A stretch of 37,137 bases of DNA. Source: a virus. Numbering within the stretch: position 1 is the stretch's first letter; each line of letters begins with the position of its first letter. Where the stretch lies: the IMG/VR virus record IMGVR_UViG_3300020185_000129, positions 1 through 37,137 of that record; one strand, given 5' to 3'. A program made the translations under genes and the position numbers. Under the pieces are notes generated by a model. That model was not told where the DNA came from and made no database searches. It worked only from the letters and a program-made list of their open reading frames with translations. Of the stretch, positions 30,366-37,137 are shown in pieces.

Positions 30366-31040
30366 ATGAGCTACGAAACCAAAGTTAAGGAAGCCATAGG
30401 GTACTGTCTAAAGCAAAACGGACTCAAGGGTAACGCAAGTGAGAAAGTTATTGTTATGTACTCAGGTGGTATGGACAGCGTAAGTTTACTTTGGAACCTT
30501 TTAGAACACACGGAGCACGATGTACACGTACACTCAATACACTTGCACAACAAAGAGGGACGTTACAAAGCGGAAGCACACGCAATCCTAAACAGTATAC
30601 AGTACATGAAGGACAACCAAAGACCCTTTGAGTTTTCTTCGTCAGTGTATTCGTATATGGCTAAGGGTTGCGGCGGTCGCGACATGGCTTTGTATCTTTT
30701 TCAAGCGTCGCGTGTAGCAGCAGGAGAGGGACGCACATCAGCGGCTGTCTATACTGGTGACTACAACATGAGTAAGGTAGAGTCAGCAGAAGCTTACGGC
30801 ATTCTGTCAGCGATGTCTACCGGAAAACGTTTTAGACCCGTGTGGGCTACGCCGTTTGATAACATGACTAAGACGCCCGTTGAGCGCAGTAAAGGCATTT
30901 ACATGAGTATGCCTGAGCCTCTTAGGGAAATGTACTGGTCGTGCCGTAAACCCACTGAGGTTGGTGAAGGTTTTCTAACCTGCGGTGAGTGCCACGCTTG
31001 CAAAAGGCAAGCACACATGAAAGAAAGCTTAAAAACTTAG
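30366..31040 (+). CDS. queC: QueC-like ATP-dependent 7-cyano-7-deazaguanine synthase family protein
   Basis: 224 residues, the normal QueC size. PP-loop MYSGGMDSVSLLW (S33-G-G-M-D-S38) near the N-terminus, and C193, C206, C209, C212 near the C-terminus; the last three are spaced three apart (CGECHAC), as in the QueC zinc site, with the first cysteine upstream. The family converts 7-carboxy-7-deazaguanine to preQ0 with ATP and ammonia, a step in queuosine or archaeosine-type tRNA modification and in 7-deazaguanine DNA modification of phages. No folE, queD, queE or dpdA partner was found here, so the substrate would have to come from the host or the enzyme has diverged. Confidence 0.72.
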   Translation: MSYETKVKEAIGYCLKQNGLKGNASEKVIVMYSGGMDSVSLLWNLLEHTEHDVHVHSIHLHNKEGRYKAEAHAILNSIQYMKDNQRPFEFSSSVYSYMAKGCGGRDMALYLFQASRVAAGEGRTSAAVYTGDYNMSKVESAEAYGILSAMSTGKRFRPVWATPFDNMTKTPVERSKGIYMSMPEPLREMYWSCRKPTEVGEGFLTCGECHACKRQAHMKESLKT

Positions 31041-31049
31041 GAGGCTATT

Positions 31050-31163
31050 ATGCCAATGGTAAACGGAAAAAAATACGCATACACAGAAGCGGGTAAAGCT
31101 AAGGCTAAGAAAGCCGCAGCCAAAACAGGAAAGAAGGTGAAACGTGCCAAAGGCAAAAAGTAA
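31050..31163 (+). CDS. Tiny basic protein (37 aa)
   Basis: MPMVNGKKYAYTEAGKAKAK, then KAAAKTGKKVKRAKGKK: about half Lys/Ala/Gly. Preceded by AGGAGG with ideal spacing. A VNGKKYAYTxxGK start followed by a lysine-rich tail is common in marine podoviruses near the portal. Probably nucleic-acid-associated; function unknown. The next gene starts at GTG 31144, before its stop. Confidence 0.62.
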   Translation: MPMVNGKKYAYTEAGKAKAKKAAAKTGKKVKRAKGKK

Positions 31164-31305
31164 AAGCCCAAAGCCCTCTAACCCTGCGCTGTATTCCAGA
31201 GTCAAAGCAGAGGCTAAACGTAAGTTTGATGTTTGGCCTTCTGCGTATGCTTCAGGTTGGTTAACCAAAGAATACAAAAAGCGCGGAGGTAAGTACAGTG
31301 GCTAA
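31144..31305 (+). CDS. Conserved small basic phage protein (53 aa)
   Basis: From GTG 31144 with GAAGGTG upstream. Basic N-terminus (PKAKSKSPKPSNPALYSRVK), then AEAKRKFDVWPSAYASGWLT and KEYKKRGGKYSG. The KAEAKRKFxVWPSAYAS core is a recurring motif of virion-associated small proteins in marine phages. Overlaps neighbours on both sides. Function unknown. Confidence 0.65.
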   Translation: MPKAKSKSPKPSNPALYSRVKAEAKRKFDVWPSAYASGWLTKEYKKRGGKYSG

Positions 31306-31561
31306 ACCAAAGGGTGGTCTGACCAAATGGTTCAAAGAAGACTGGGTTGACCTAAAGACAGGCAAGGAGTGTGGACGTAAATCTGCTAAAAATTCTAAGC
31401 GTCCATACCCTTCCTGCCGCCCTAAAGCTGTTGCGGCTAAGATGACAACGGCTGAAAAGGCTAAGTCTAAAGCTAAAAAGACTGGCCCAGCTAAAGTCAA
31501 ACACGCAGTCACAGCATCCGGTAAACGCAGAAAGACTGGTAAAAATACCAAAAAGGCTTGA
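31298..31561 (+). CDS. DUF5872-like basic protein (87 aa)
   Basis: From GTG 31298 with GCGGAGG upstream. Starts MAKPKGGLTKWFKEDWVDLK and has CGRKSAKNSKRPYPSCRPKA (two cysteines), then a Lys-rich tail. The LTKWFKEDWVDL...CGRKS...YPxCxPK pattern is, from memory, the DUF5872 family. Fourth in a run of basic proteins between portal and scaffold. Its stop codon TGA is part of the -35 box of the next promoter. Confidence 0.7.
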   Translation: MAKPKGGLTKWFKEDWVDLKTGKECGRKSAKNSKRPYPSCRPKAVAAKMTTAEKAKSKAKKTGPAKVKHAVTASGKRRKTGKNTKKA

Positions 31562-31586
31562 CATTTGAGCAAAAGTATGGTATAAT
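31558..31586 (+). promoter_or_regulatory. Sigma70 promoter for scaffold and capsid genes
   Basis: TTGACA (31558-31563), 17-bp spacer ending CAAAAGTATGG, TATAAT (31581-31586). Full consensus plus extended -10 TG, close in spacer and downstream sequence (ATATAGTGTATAG) to the promoter at 25509. It gives the highly expressed capsid gene its own start. Confidence 0.92.
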
Positions 31587-31627
31587 ATATAGTGTATAGT
31601 AACTAATGAGACAACCAAAGGGCCTCT

Positions 31628-31873
31628 ATGAAACCTGAAGATGAAACATATTATAATAATTACTTTGATATCTTTAACACAGATGGTTGGAAACAACTTC
31701 TAGAAGACTTTAAAAGTAATGCAATTATAATAAACTCAGTTGAAGCAACAAAAGATGTAGATGATATGTTTTTCCGTAAAGGACAACTTAACGTATTAGC
31801 ACATCTAATAAACTTTGAAGCTATTACAACTAACAGCTTTGAAGACGCGCAGAACAACACAGAAGATGATTAA
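31628..31873 (+). CDS. Conserved small acidic phage protein (81 aa)
   Basis: EDETYYNNYFDIFNTDGWKQ, then LLEDFKSNAIIINSVEATKD and RKGQLNVLAHLINFEAITTN. The FxxDGWKxLxxD plus RKGQLNVLxxLxNFE pattern is frequent just upstream of scaffold/capsid genes in marine T7-like phages; the role is unknown. First gene after the promoter at 31558; AAAGGG precedes ATG 31628. Confidence 0.65.
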   Translation: MKPEDETYYNNYFDIFNTDGWKQLLEDFKSNAIIINSVEATKDVDDMFFRKGQLNVLAHLINFEAITTNSFEDAQNNTEDD

Positions 31874-32075
31874 AGTATACGATTTTAAGTGTACCAATGG
31901 TCACTACTTTGAAGAATTTGTAGACGCTGACGCTACAACCAGTAGGTGCGGTTGTGGTGCTAACGCTACAAGGGTCGTTTCAGCAACGCCATGCGTACTT
32001 GAAGGTGCATCTGGGGACTTTCCCGGACGGCACATGAAGTGGGTACGAGAACATGAACAAGCTGGACGTAAATAA
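31866..32075 (+). CDS. Small zinc-ribbon (FmdB-like) protein (69 aa)
   Basis: From ATG 31866, overlapping the previous stop. MIKVYDFKCTNGHYFEEFVD then SRCGCGANATRVVSATPC: a CxxGH knuckle and a CxC knuckle should bind zinc. The ending FPGRHMKWVREHEQAGRK is shared by many phage ribbon proteins near capsid genes. Possibly a regulator or assembly factor. Confidence 0.65.
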   Translation: MIKVYDFKCTNGHYFEEFVDADATTSRCGCGANATRVVSATPCVLEGASGDFPGRHMKWVREHEQAGRK

Positions 32076-32110
32076 AACTCCACAACCGTTAGGCGGAGAA
32101 GGTTAATAAT

Positions 32111-32908
32111 ATGGGACGAGCACAACTCGTAGACGAGCGTTCGGAAGAAGAAGAAGTTAACGACAACGTAGATACACTAGAAGCACCAGAGGATACAATT
32201 GAGTCTCCTGAAGAGGAGGTAGCTCAAGAAGTCTTACCAGAGAAGTATCAGAACAAGTCCTTGCAAGAGGTTGTTCAGATGCACCAAGAGGCTGAGAAGC
32301 TCCTTGGTAAACAAAGCTCTGAAGTTGGTGAACTGCGTGGTGTTGTTGATGACTACATCCAGACACAACTCGCACAACAACAAGCACCTGTACAACAGCA
32401 AGAAGAAGACGATACTGACTTCTTTGTTGATCCAAAGACCGCAGTTAGCAGGGCAATTGAGAACCATCCTAGTATTAAGGAAGCTGAACAAGCTACCCAG
32501 CAATACAAAAAACAAACAGCTTTGGCACAACTTCAAAGCAAGCATCCAGACATGAACGATATTGTCAAAGATGCTAAGTTTGCTGAGTGGATTAAAAGCT
32601 CTAAAATCAGGACTCAATTGTTTGTACAAGCAGACCAACAGTATGATTACGACGCCGCTGATGAACTGTTCTCCCTCTGGAAAGAGAGAGCCTCTGTCGC
32701 ACAACAGACAGTAGCAGTTGAGAAGCAAGCCCGTAAACAACAAGTTAAATCTGCAAGTACAGGCAACGCCCGAGGAACAGGTCAAACTCAACGTAAGAAA
32801 CAATATCGTCGTGCTGATATTATTAAACTTATGAAGACCGACCCAGATCGTTATGCAGCTTTATCTGAAGAGATTTTCCAAGCGTATGCCGAGGGTCGTG
32901 TTAAGTAG
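32111..32908 (+). CDS. Capsid scaffolding protein
   Basis: 265 residues, acidic N-terminus (EEEEVNDNVDTLEAPEDTIE), helical and Gln-rich throughout, with a short YQNKSLQEVVQMHQEAEKLL stretch and a basic, Thr/Gln-rich C-terminal region ending in ADIIKLMKTDPDRYAALSEE. This is the usual layout of podovirus scaffolds that guide capsid assembly and then leave. Directly upstream of the capsid gene. Start ATG 32111 has GGAG upstream. Confidence 0.82.
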   Translation: MGRAQLVDERSEEEEVNDNVDTLEAPEDTIESPEEEVAQEVLPEKYQNKSLQEVVQMHQEAEKLLGKQSSEVGELRGVVDDYIQTQLAQQQAPVQQQEEDDTDFFVDPKTAVSRAIENHPSIKEAEQATQQYKKQTALAQLQSKHPDMNDIVKDAKFAEWIKSSKIRTQLFVQADQQYDYDAADELFSLWKERASVAQQTVAVEKQARKQQVKSASTGNARGTGQTQRKKQYRRADIIKLMKTDPDRYAALSEEIFQAYAEGRVK

Positions 32909-32930
32909 CCTAATCTAAAGGAGATTTATA

Positions 32931-33893
32931 ATGGCGACTCAAACTTATCCCGGTACAGTAGGCGGTGGCTCCATTGTCAATAAGACAGCCGCAGCAACAT
33001 TCATCCCTGAAATCTGGAGCGACGAAGTAATTGCCGCATACCAGAAGAACCTGAAGATGTCACCTCTTGTAAAGAGAATGTCAATGACAGGTAAGAAGGG
33101 CGACAAGATCCATGTCCCTAAGCCTATCCGTGGCGCTGCATCTGCTAAAGTTGCTGACACCGCAGTTAACATTCAGGCGAACGTAGAGCAAGAATTGCAG
33201 ATTGAAATCAATCGTCACTTCGAGTACTCGCGTTTTATTGAGGACATTGTAGAAGTACAGGCACTCAACAGCCTGCGACAGTTCTACACAGAAGACGCTG
33301 GTTACCAGTTGGCTCTGACGGTTGACACTGACCTGATGAACTGCGGTACTGGTTTTGGTGACGGAACGCTAGACCTCGCTGCTCCTACTGGCGCAGATTG
33401 GGCTAACAGCAACAGCTACTACTTTAACGCTGCTACTGGTCTGGATCTCTTTGTTGCTGGCACTACGGCAACTGGCGATAACTTTACTGACCTCGGTTTC
33501 CGTGAAGCTATCAAGATCCTTGACGACGCTAACGTACCAATGGAAGATCGTTGCTTGATCATCCCGCCTGCTGCTCGTAAGACAGTAATGGGAATTGAGC
33601 GTTACGTATCCAGCGACTTCCGTGATGACCGTACTGTTAAGTCTGGTCTGATTGGCAATGTCTACGGTGTTGACGTTTACGTATCTAGTAACTGTCCTAC
33701 GCTTGAGACTAACGTCCGTGGCTGTATGTTCTTCCACAAGGATGCCATCATCCACGCCGAGCAGATGAACGTTCGTTCACAGACTCAGTACAAGCAAGAG
33801 TACTTGTCTACTCTGTACACCGCTGACACCCTCTATGGTGTTCAAGTGTATCGTCCTGAAGCTGGTTTAATCCTAGCTGTATTTGACGAGTAA
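32931..33893 (+). CDS. Major capsid protein (HK97-fold type)
   Basis: 320 residues. N-terminal arm (TQTYPGTVGGGSIVNKTAAA), then FIPEIWSDEVIAAYQKNLKM and KKGDKIHVPKPIRGAASAKV, which are characteristic of the marine T7-like capsid family; the C-terminal part has NCPTLETNVRGCMFFHKDAI and VQVYRPEAGLILAVFDE. It builds the icosahedral shell. ATG 32931 has AAGGAGAT upstream; a strong terminator follows the gene, consistent with high expression from 31558. Confidence 0.9.
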   Translation: MATQTYPGTVGGGSIVNKTAAATFIPEIWSDEVIAAYQKNLKMSPLVKRMSMTGKKGDKIHVPKPIRGAASAKVADTAVNIQANVEQELQIEINRHFEYSRFIEDIVEVQALNSLRQFYTEDAGYQLALTVDTDLMNCGTGFGDGTLDLAAPTGADWANSNSYYFNAATGLDLFVAGTTATGDNFTDLGFREAIKILDDANVPMEDRCLIIPPAARKTVMGIERYVSSDFRDDRTVKSGLIGNVYGVDVYVSSNCPTLETNVRGCMFFHKDAIIHAEQMNVRSQTQYKQEYLSTLYTADTLYGVQVYRPEAGLILAVFDE

Positions 33894-33900
33894 GACCCTT

Positions 33901-33925
33901 AGCCCCTTCGGGGGCTTTTCCTTTT
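33901..33925 (+). terminator. Rho-independent terminator after the capsid gene
   Basis: AGCCCC, loop TTCG, GGGGCT, then TTTTCCTTTTC: a 6-bp GC-rich stem with UUCG tetraloop and U-rich tract, eight bases beyond the capsid stop. Confidence 0.88.
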
Positions 33926-33948
33926 CTTGTTTGCTTTGGGGATAGCTT

Positions 33949-35046
33949 ATGCCTATTTATAGGGGTGATGGAGGTTCAGGTGATTCGTCTACGGACGCCT
34001 ATGCTTCACAGATTGCCCAGTACGCACAGACAGCTACCGAGAAAGCAAACGAAGCTTCGGCCAGTGCAACGGCGGCTGCTAATAGCGCCTCTGCTGCTGC
34101 TGGTTCGGAGTCTGGGGTAGCGGCCGATGCTGCTGCTGCCAACACAGCAAAACTTGCGGCTCAGGCTGCACAGGCTGCTGCCGAGACTGCTGAGACTGGT
34201 GCAGAGACAGCCGAGACTAATGCAGGCACACAGGCCACGGCTGCTGCTGGAAGCGCAACTGCTGCTGCGTCTAGCGCAACCTCTGCGGCTTCGTCGTCAG
34301 GTACGGCAGCTACCAGCGCATCACAGGCTGCTGCTGCGGCTGTATCGGCTAGTTCCAGCGCAACATCAGCAACATCAGCATCTTCGGCAGCTAGCTCTAG
34401 CGCAACCAATGCAGCTTCTAGCGCCACGGCTTCAGCTACCAGCGCAACTGCTGCGGCAACATCAGCGACTAACGCAGGTACGTCAGAAACAAACGCTGCT
34501 GCTAGCGCGGCTGCGGCACAAGCTGCACAGGAAGCTATTGATGGTTTGTACTTAGGCGCTCAGGCGTCTGATCCTACCGTTGATCTTAACGGTGACCCTG
34601 TTACCGCAGGCGACTGGTACTTCAACACAACGTCTAATTTAAGCAGAGTCTACAGCGGCTCATCTTGGGTTAATACAGCAAATGTCGGAACAGTTACTAG
34701 CGTAGGCGGCACAGGCACAGTCAATGGTGTAACGCTTACAGGCACAGTAACTTCTTCAGGTAACCTTACGTTAGGCGGTACGTTAGGAGGCATTACAGCC
34801 TCACAGCTTAACTCACAGAACATCAGTCAATGGACTAACGACAGTGGGTACACCACAAACACGGGTACAGTTACTCCGTCCAGCACAGATACGTTTACTA
34901 ACAAGTCAGGCAACATTAGTCAGTGGACTAACAACAGTGGCTACATAACAGGCAATGAAACAATTACATTAACTGGAGCAATTACTGGCTCTGGTACTAC
35001 TTCTATAGCAACCACACTGTCCACAGTTGACGGAGGCACATACTAA
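33949..35046 (+). CDS. Alanine-rich fibre/stalk protein
   Basis: 365 residues. Residues about 25-200 are an Ala/Ser/Thr-rich stretch (SASAAAGSESGVAADAAAAN, TSASQAAAAAVSASSSATSA) of collagen-like or coiled-coil stalk character. Residues about 205-235 contain the GAQASDPTVDLNGDPVTAGD WYFNTT-type motif frequent at stalk-to-tip junctions. A Gly/Thr beta region follows, with a repeated ISQWTNxSGYxT unit, ending STVDGGTY. No chaperone domain. It sits immediately before the S74 fibre gene, whose GGAGG ribosome site lies in its last codons. Confidence 0.72.
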   Translation: MPIYRGDGGSGDSSTDAYASQIAQYAQTATEKANEASASATAAANSASAAAGSESGVAADAAAANTAKLAAQAAQAAAETAETGAETAETNAGTQATAAAGSATAAASSATSAASSSGTAATSASQAAAAAVSASSSATSATSASSAASSSATNAASSATASATSATAAATSATNAGTSETNAAASAAAAQAAQEAIDGLYLGAQASDPTVDLNGDPVTAGDWYFNTTSNLSRVYSGSSWVNTANVGTVTSVGGTGTVNGVTLTGTVTSSGNLTLGGTLGGITASQLNSQNISQWTNDSGYTTNTGTVTPSSTDTFTNKSGNISQWTNNSGYITGNETITLTGAITGSGTTSIATTLSTVDGGTY

Positions 35047-36900
35047 ATGACTACTATTATTACTAAGAATGGCTCAGGTGCGCCCACAGCAGGGCAGTTA
35101 TCTCAAGGTGAACTTGCGGTAGACTTAACTAACAAAGAACTGTACACCAAAGACTCTGGTGGTAATGTTATTAAAGTTGGAGCGCAAGGCGGCTCAACAG
35201 GAACTTTTACAGACCTGACTGCAACCTCAAGCTTCACGTCTCCCGGCATCGACGACAACGCTAACGCTACGGCTATCACGATTGATGCCAATGAGAATGT
35301 TGGTATTGGCGATACAAGTCCATCAGAGTCATTATCAGTAGATGGAAACATAACAGTAGAGTCTGCAATCTACCGCACAACAGTTGGTTCTGGCGGTATT
35401 CGGTTTGCTTCGTCAGGGAGCATGAGGCCAGTAAATACTGCTGGTGCGTCCACTGACTTGGCTCTTGATATTGGTGATCCGTCCTTTAGGTTTAACGATT
35501 TGCACCTAGGAGGCGATGCCCTTATTGATGGCAATGTTGGATACACCGGCAAGCTATTTAGCTCGAACGATACGACCACTCTGGGTGGGTTACAGCTTTA
35601 CAGGAACCACTCAAGCGGAGACTGCTACCTGTTTGACACTACGCCAGTCCCTTTCTCTGGCGATATGATCTTCGGCACTACCAACACAGAGCGCATGCGT
35701 ATCACCGCAGCAGGAGTCACACAGGTAACAGGCGGCTTCGAGGCTGCACAATCGGGGGCTGGTGCTAATGCGTTTGCTGCTGGACTTAACGCAGGACTTA
35801 CGGGCCAAGCAGCTGGTGCCATCGCTGTTGGTGCCTCAGCGGGAGAAACTAGTCAGTCCCAGTTTGGGGTTGCTGTTGGAAATGCCGCAGGCTATACAAG
35901 TCAAGGTGCCAGTGCTATCGCTGTGGGCAACTCAGCAGGCCAGACAACGCAAGCCACGGGTGCTGTCGCTGTGGGCTTTGAGTCTGGTTTAACGACTCAG
36001 GGAGAGAGTGCTGTTGCAGTGGGCCGCAATTCTGGTCAGACCAGCCAAGGCGCTAATTCTGTCGCTGTCGGCAGAGATGCTGGCTTCACAGGCCAAGGCG
36101 CGCTGGCTACGGCTGTAGGCTATTATGCGGGTAAAGAGGCTCAAGGCACTGGTGCTGTCGCTGTCGGCAGAGAAGCAGGACAAACACGCCAAGGTGAAAC
36201 CGCTATTGCTCTTGGATATGCGTCAGGCTACGCAGACCAAGGCGTTGACTCAATCGCCATCGGCAACCGAGCAGGCCAGTCAAACCAAGCCGCTAACGGC
36301 ATCATTATTAACTCTAGTGGCGTGGCTAAGAACGTAACCGATGCCAACCACATATACCTGACTTCTGGCACCGCTAAATACCTGTACTACAATGGCACTA
36401 ACACTTGGGAGTTCAGAGGCGGCAACGTAACGGTTCCTAATGACAACTTGCTGGTTGGTGTTACTACGTCGATAGGCGGTAGCTCAGAAGGTATTGAGCT
36501 TCGCGGGGACGCTGGTTACTTTAAGACAGCTCGGAATACTTCTGCTACGGCAGGTCATTGGGAGATATATAACTCCCTTGGCTTGGTCGGATCTGTGACA
36601 ACCGCGTCTAACGCAACTTTCTTTAACTCGCTATCAGACGAACGCGCCAAGGAGAACATCGTAGACGCGCCTGCTGGCAACATCGACAGCATCAAGGTTC
36701 GTTCGTTCGACTGGAAGTCTGACGGTTCACACCAAGAGTATGGCTTTATTGCTCAAGAGCTTGAGACTGTAGCACCCTACGCTGTATCTAAGGGTGAGGC
36801 AGATGAGGACATGATGAGCGTGGACTACAGCAAGCTTGTACCCATGCTGGTCAAAGAGATTCAAGACTTAAAAGCCGAAGTAGCGGCACTCAAGGCGTGA
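35047..36900 (+). CDS. Tail fibre with YadA-like head repeats and S74 self-cleaving chaperone
   Basis: 617 residues. Residues 1-50 are a common fibre attachment motif (TAGQLSQGELAVDLTNKELY). The middle has eleven 16-residue repeats of the type AVGNSAGQTTQATGAV (about residues 240-416), as in the left-handed beta-roll of YadA-type trimeric adhesins. The end is an S74 chaperone: SLSDERAKENIVDAPAG with the catalytic Ser in SDER, SFDWKSDGSHQEYGFIAQEL, VDYSKLVPMLVKEI and a final coiled coil. The chaperone trimerises the fibre, then cuts itself off. It determines host attachment. Confidence 0.88.
   Translation: MTTIITKNGSGAPTAGQLSQGELAVDLTNKELYTKDSGGNVIKVGAQGGSTGTFTDLTATSSFTSPGIDDNANATAITIDANENVGIGDTSPSESLSVDGNITVESAIYRTTVGSGGIRFASSGSMRPVNTAGASTDLALDIGDPSFRFNDLHLGGDALIDGNVGYTGKLFSSNDTTTLGGLQLYRNHSSGDCYLFDTTPVPFSGDMIFGTTNTERMRITAAGVTQVTGGFEAAQSGAGANAFAAGLNAGLTGQAAGAIAVGASAGETSQSQFGVAVGNAAGYTSQGASAIAVGNSAGQTTQATGAVAVGFESGLTTQGESAVAVGRNSGQTSQGANSVAVGRDAGFTGQGALATAVGYYAGKEAQGTGAVAVGREAGQTRQGETAIALGYASGYADQGVDSIAIGNRAGQSNQAANGIIINSSGVAKNVTDANHIYLTSGTAKYLYYNGTNTWEFRGGNVTVPNDNLLVGVTTSIGGSSEGIELRGDAGYFKTARNTSATAGHWEIYNSLGLVGSVTTASNATFFNSLSDERAKENIVDAPAGNIDSIKVRSFDWKSDGSHQEYGFIAQELETVAPYAVSKGEADEDMMSVDYSKLVPMLVKEIQDLKAEVAALKA
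35760..36290 (+). repeat. Eleven 48-bp coding repeats
   Basis: Imperfect 48-bp units encode the 16-residue YadA-like repeat (Ala-Val-Gly-x-x-x-Gly-x-x-x-Gln-Gly-x-x-Ala-Val). Copies diverge at the DNA level, so the array is old and under protein selection rather than freshly duplicated. Confidence 0.8.
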
Positions 36901-36908
36901 CACTTAAT

Positions 36909-36958
36909 GGTGGGCGGGGGTCAACGCTAGTCCCTTCACTAGCGCCTCGCCTGCCACC
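36909..36958 (+). other. Extended stem-loop between fibre gene and lipoprotein
   Basis: Inner stem CGCTAGT / ACTAGCG (36925-36931 with 36938-36944) around a CCCTTC loop, continued by an imperfect outer stem (GGTGG 36909-36913 with CCACC 36954-36958). No U-run follows, so it is not a standard terminator. Could be a processing site or an RNA element; no function known. Confidence 0.6.
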
Positions 36959-36975
36959 AATCGAAGGGGATTATT

Positions 36976-37137
36976 ATGAAACACCTATTACTATTACCGC
37001 TGTTCGTTCTAGGAGCTTGTACCAGTGTTGAGGACAAGGCGGCCTATCGACAGGCGCAGATTGACATGGTTCGCCAGCAGCAACAAAGCAAGCAAGCCAT
37101 TGCCACCCAGCGGGAGCAAGCCGAAGCCGAGAAGTGG
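36976..37137 (+). CDS. Lipoprotein with coiled coil, partial (54+ aa)
   Basis: Starts MKHLLLLPLFVLGACTSVED, a type II signal peptide with lipobox LGAC, followed by a Gln-rich coiled coil (RQAQIDMVRQQQQSKQAIAT) that runs off the window. ATG 36976 has AAGGGG upstream. A membrane-anchored coiled coil next to fibre genes could be a spanin-like or virion lipoprotein. Nothing more can be said without the missing end. Confidence 0.6.
   Translation, partial: MKHLLLLPLFVLGACTSVEDKAAYRQAQIDMVRQQQQSKQAIATQREQAEAEKW

Noticed and set aside
30595-30612. Second LexA-like box (ACAGTATACAGTACATG) in the QueC-like gene
   Set aside because: It does not have CTGT-N8-ACAG spacing and lies inside coding sequence.
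34161-34427. Ala/Val-rich ORF opposite the alanine-rich fibre
   Set aside because: Produced by the low-complexity GCN codons of the fibre gene read on the other strand.
1-37137. The window as a complete circular genome (joining the end to the start)
   Set aside because: Joining the ends gives the lipoprotein only four more codons (Arg-Asn-Lys-Phe) before a stop, and leaves the S74 fibre at the start with no room for its body. A missing segment is more likely.
1-37137. tRNA genes, integrase, phage repressor and single-subunit RNA polymerase
   Set aside because: Looked for in the translated frames and in the gaps; no cloverleaf, tyrosine or serine recombinase motif, repressor-type helix-turn-helix, or T7 RNA polymerase motif was seen.

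Overview
The window looks like most of a tailed double-stranded DNA phage genome of the T7-like (podovirus) structural type. It has a two-part terminase, a portal, a scaffold, a major capsid protein, a tail adaptor and nozzle pair, three internal/ejection-type proteins, fibres with self-cleaving S74 chaperone domains, and T7-like replication enzymes (primase-helicase, family A DNA polymerase, 5'-3' exonuclease, endonuclease I, single-strand binding protein). No phage RNA polymerase, integrase, phage repressor or tRNA gene was seen. Together with a B12-dependent ribonucleotide reductase this recalls marine SIO1/VpV262/cobavirus-like podoviruses (Zobellviridae). That placement is inference from gene content, not from a search. 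Neither end falls at a gene boundary: the window opens inside the last codons of a fibre gene and closes inside a lipoprotein gene, so a piece of the genome is missing.

Layout: two arms diverge from a non-coding control region (about 24945-25737). The left arm (minus strand, 24944 down to 11244) starts with sixteen mostly tiny, tightly overlapping accessory genes (24944-21085). It continues with primase-helicase, a PAPS-reductase-like PP-loop protein, a zinc-ribbon protein, a PD-(D/E)XK nuclease-like protein, DNA polymerase, SSB, exonuclease, endonuclease I, a metallophosphoesterase, a DUF3310 protein, a micro-membrane peptide and the ribonucleotide reductase. It ends at a UUCG terminator lying inside the last codons of the convergent plus-strand gene. 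The right arm (plus strand, 25738 to 37137, probably continuing at 1 to 11237 across the missing part) carries packaging, an M15 endolysin, the portal, a group of small basic proteins around a QueC-like gene, scaffold, capsid, fibres, the holin cassette, an odd acidic repeat protein, the tail tube and the ejection proteins.

Regulation is unusually readable. Four near-perfect sigma70 promoters (TTGACA-17-TATAAT/TACAAT with an extended -10 TG) were found, two per strand, with strand-specific spacer signatures. In three of them the TGA of the -35 box is also the stop codon of the gene just upstream. This suits a phage that relies on host RNA polymerase. The control region also holds a near-consensus gammaproteobacterial LexA (SOS) box and five to six tandem Fur-box-like dyads at 35/23/12-bp spacing, suggesting that early transcription or replication is tied to host DNA-damage and iron signals, and that the host is a gammaproteobacterium. 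A TAACATGTTA palindrome with a shared flank recurs at gene junctions of the accessory cluster.

The strongest candidates for something new are the LexA plus Fur-like control region, the stop-codon/promoter fusion, the recurring palindromic junction element, the FTFGG motif shared by two neighbouring late proteins, and the orphan QueC-like enzyme set among small basic proteins.
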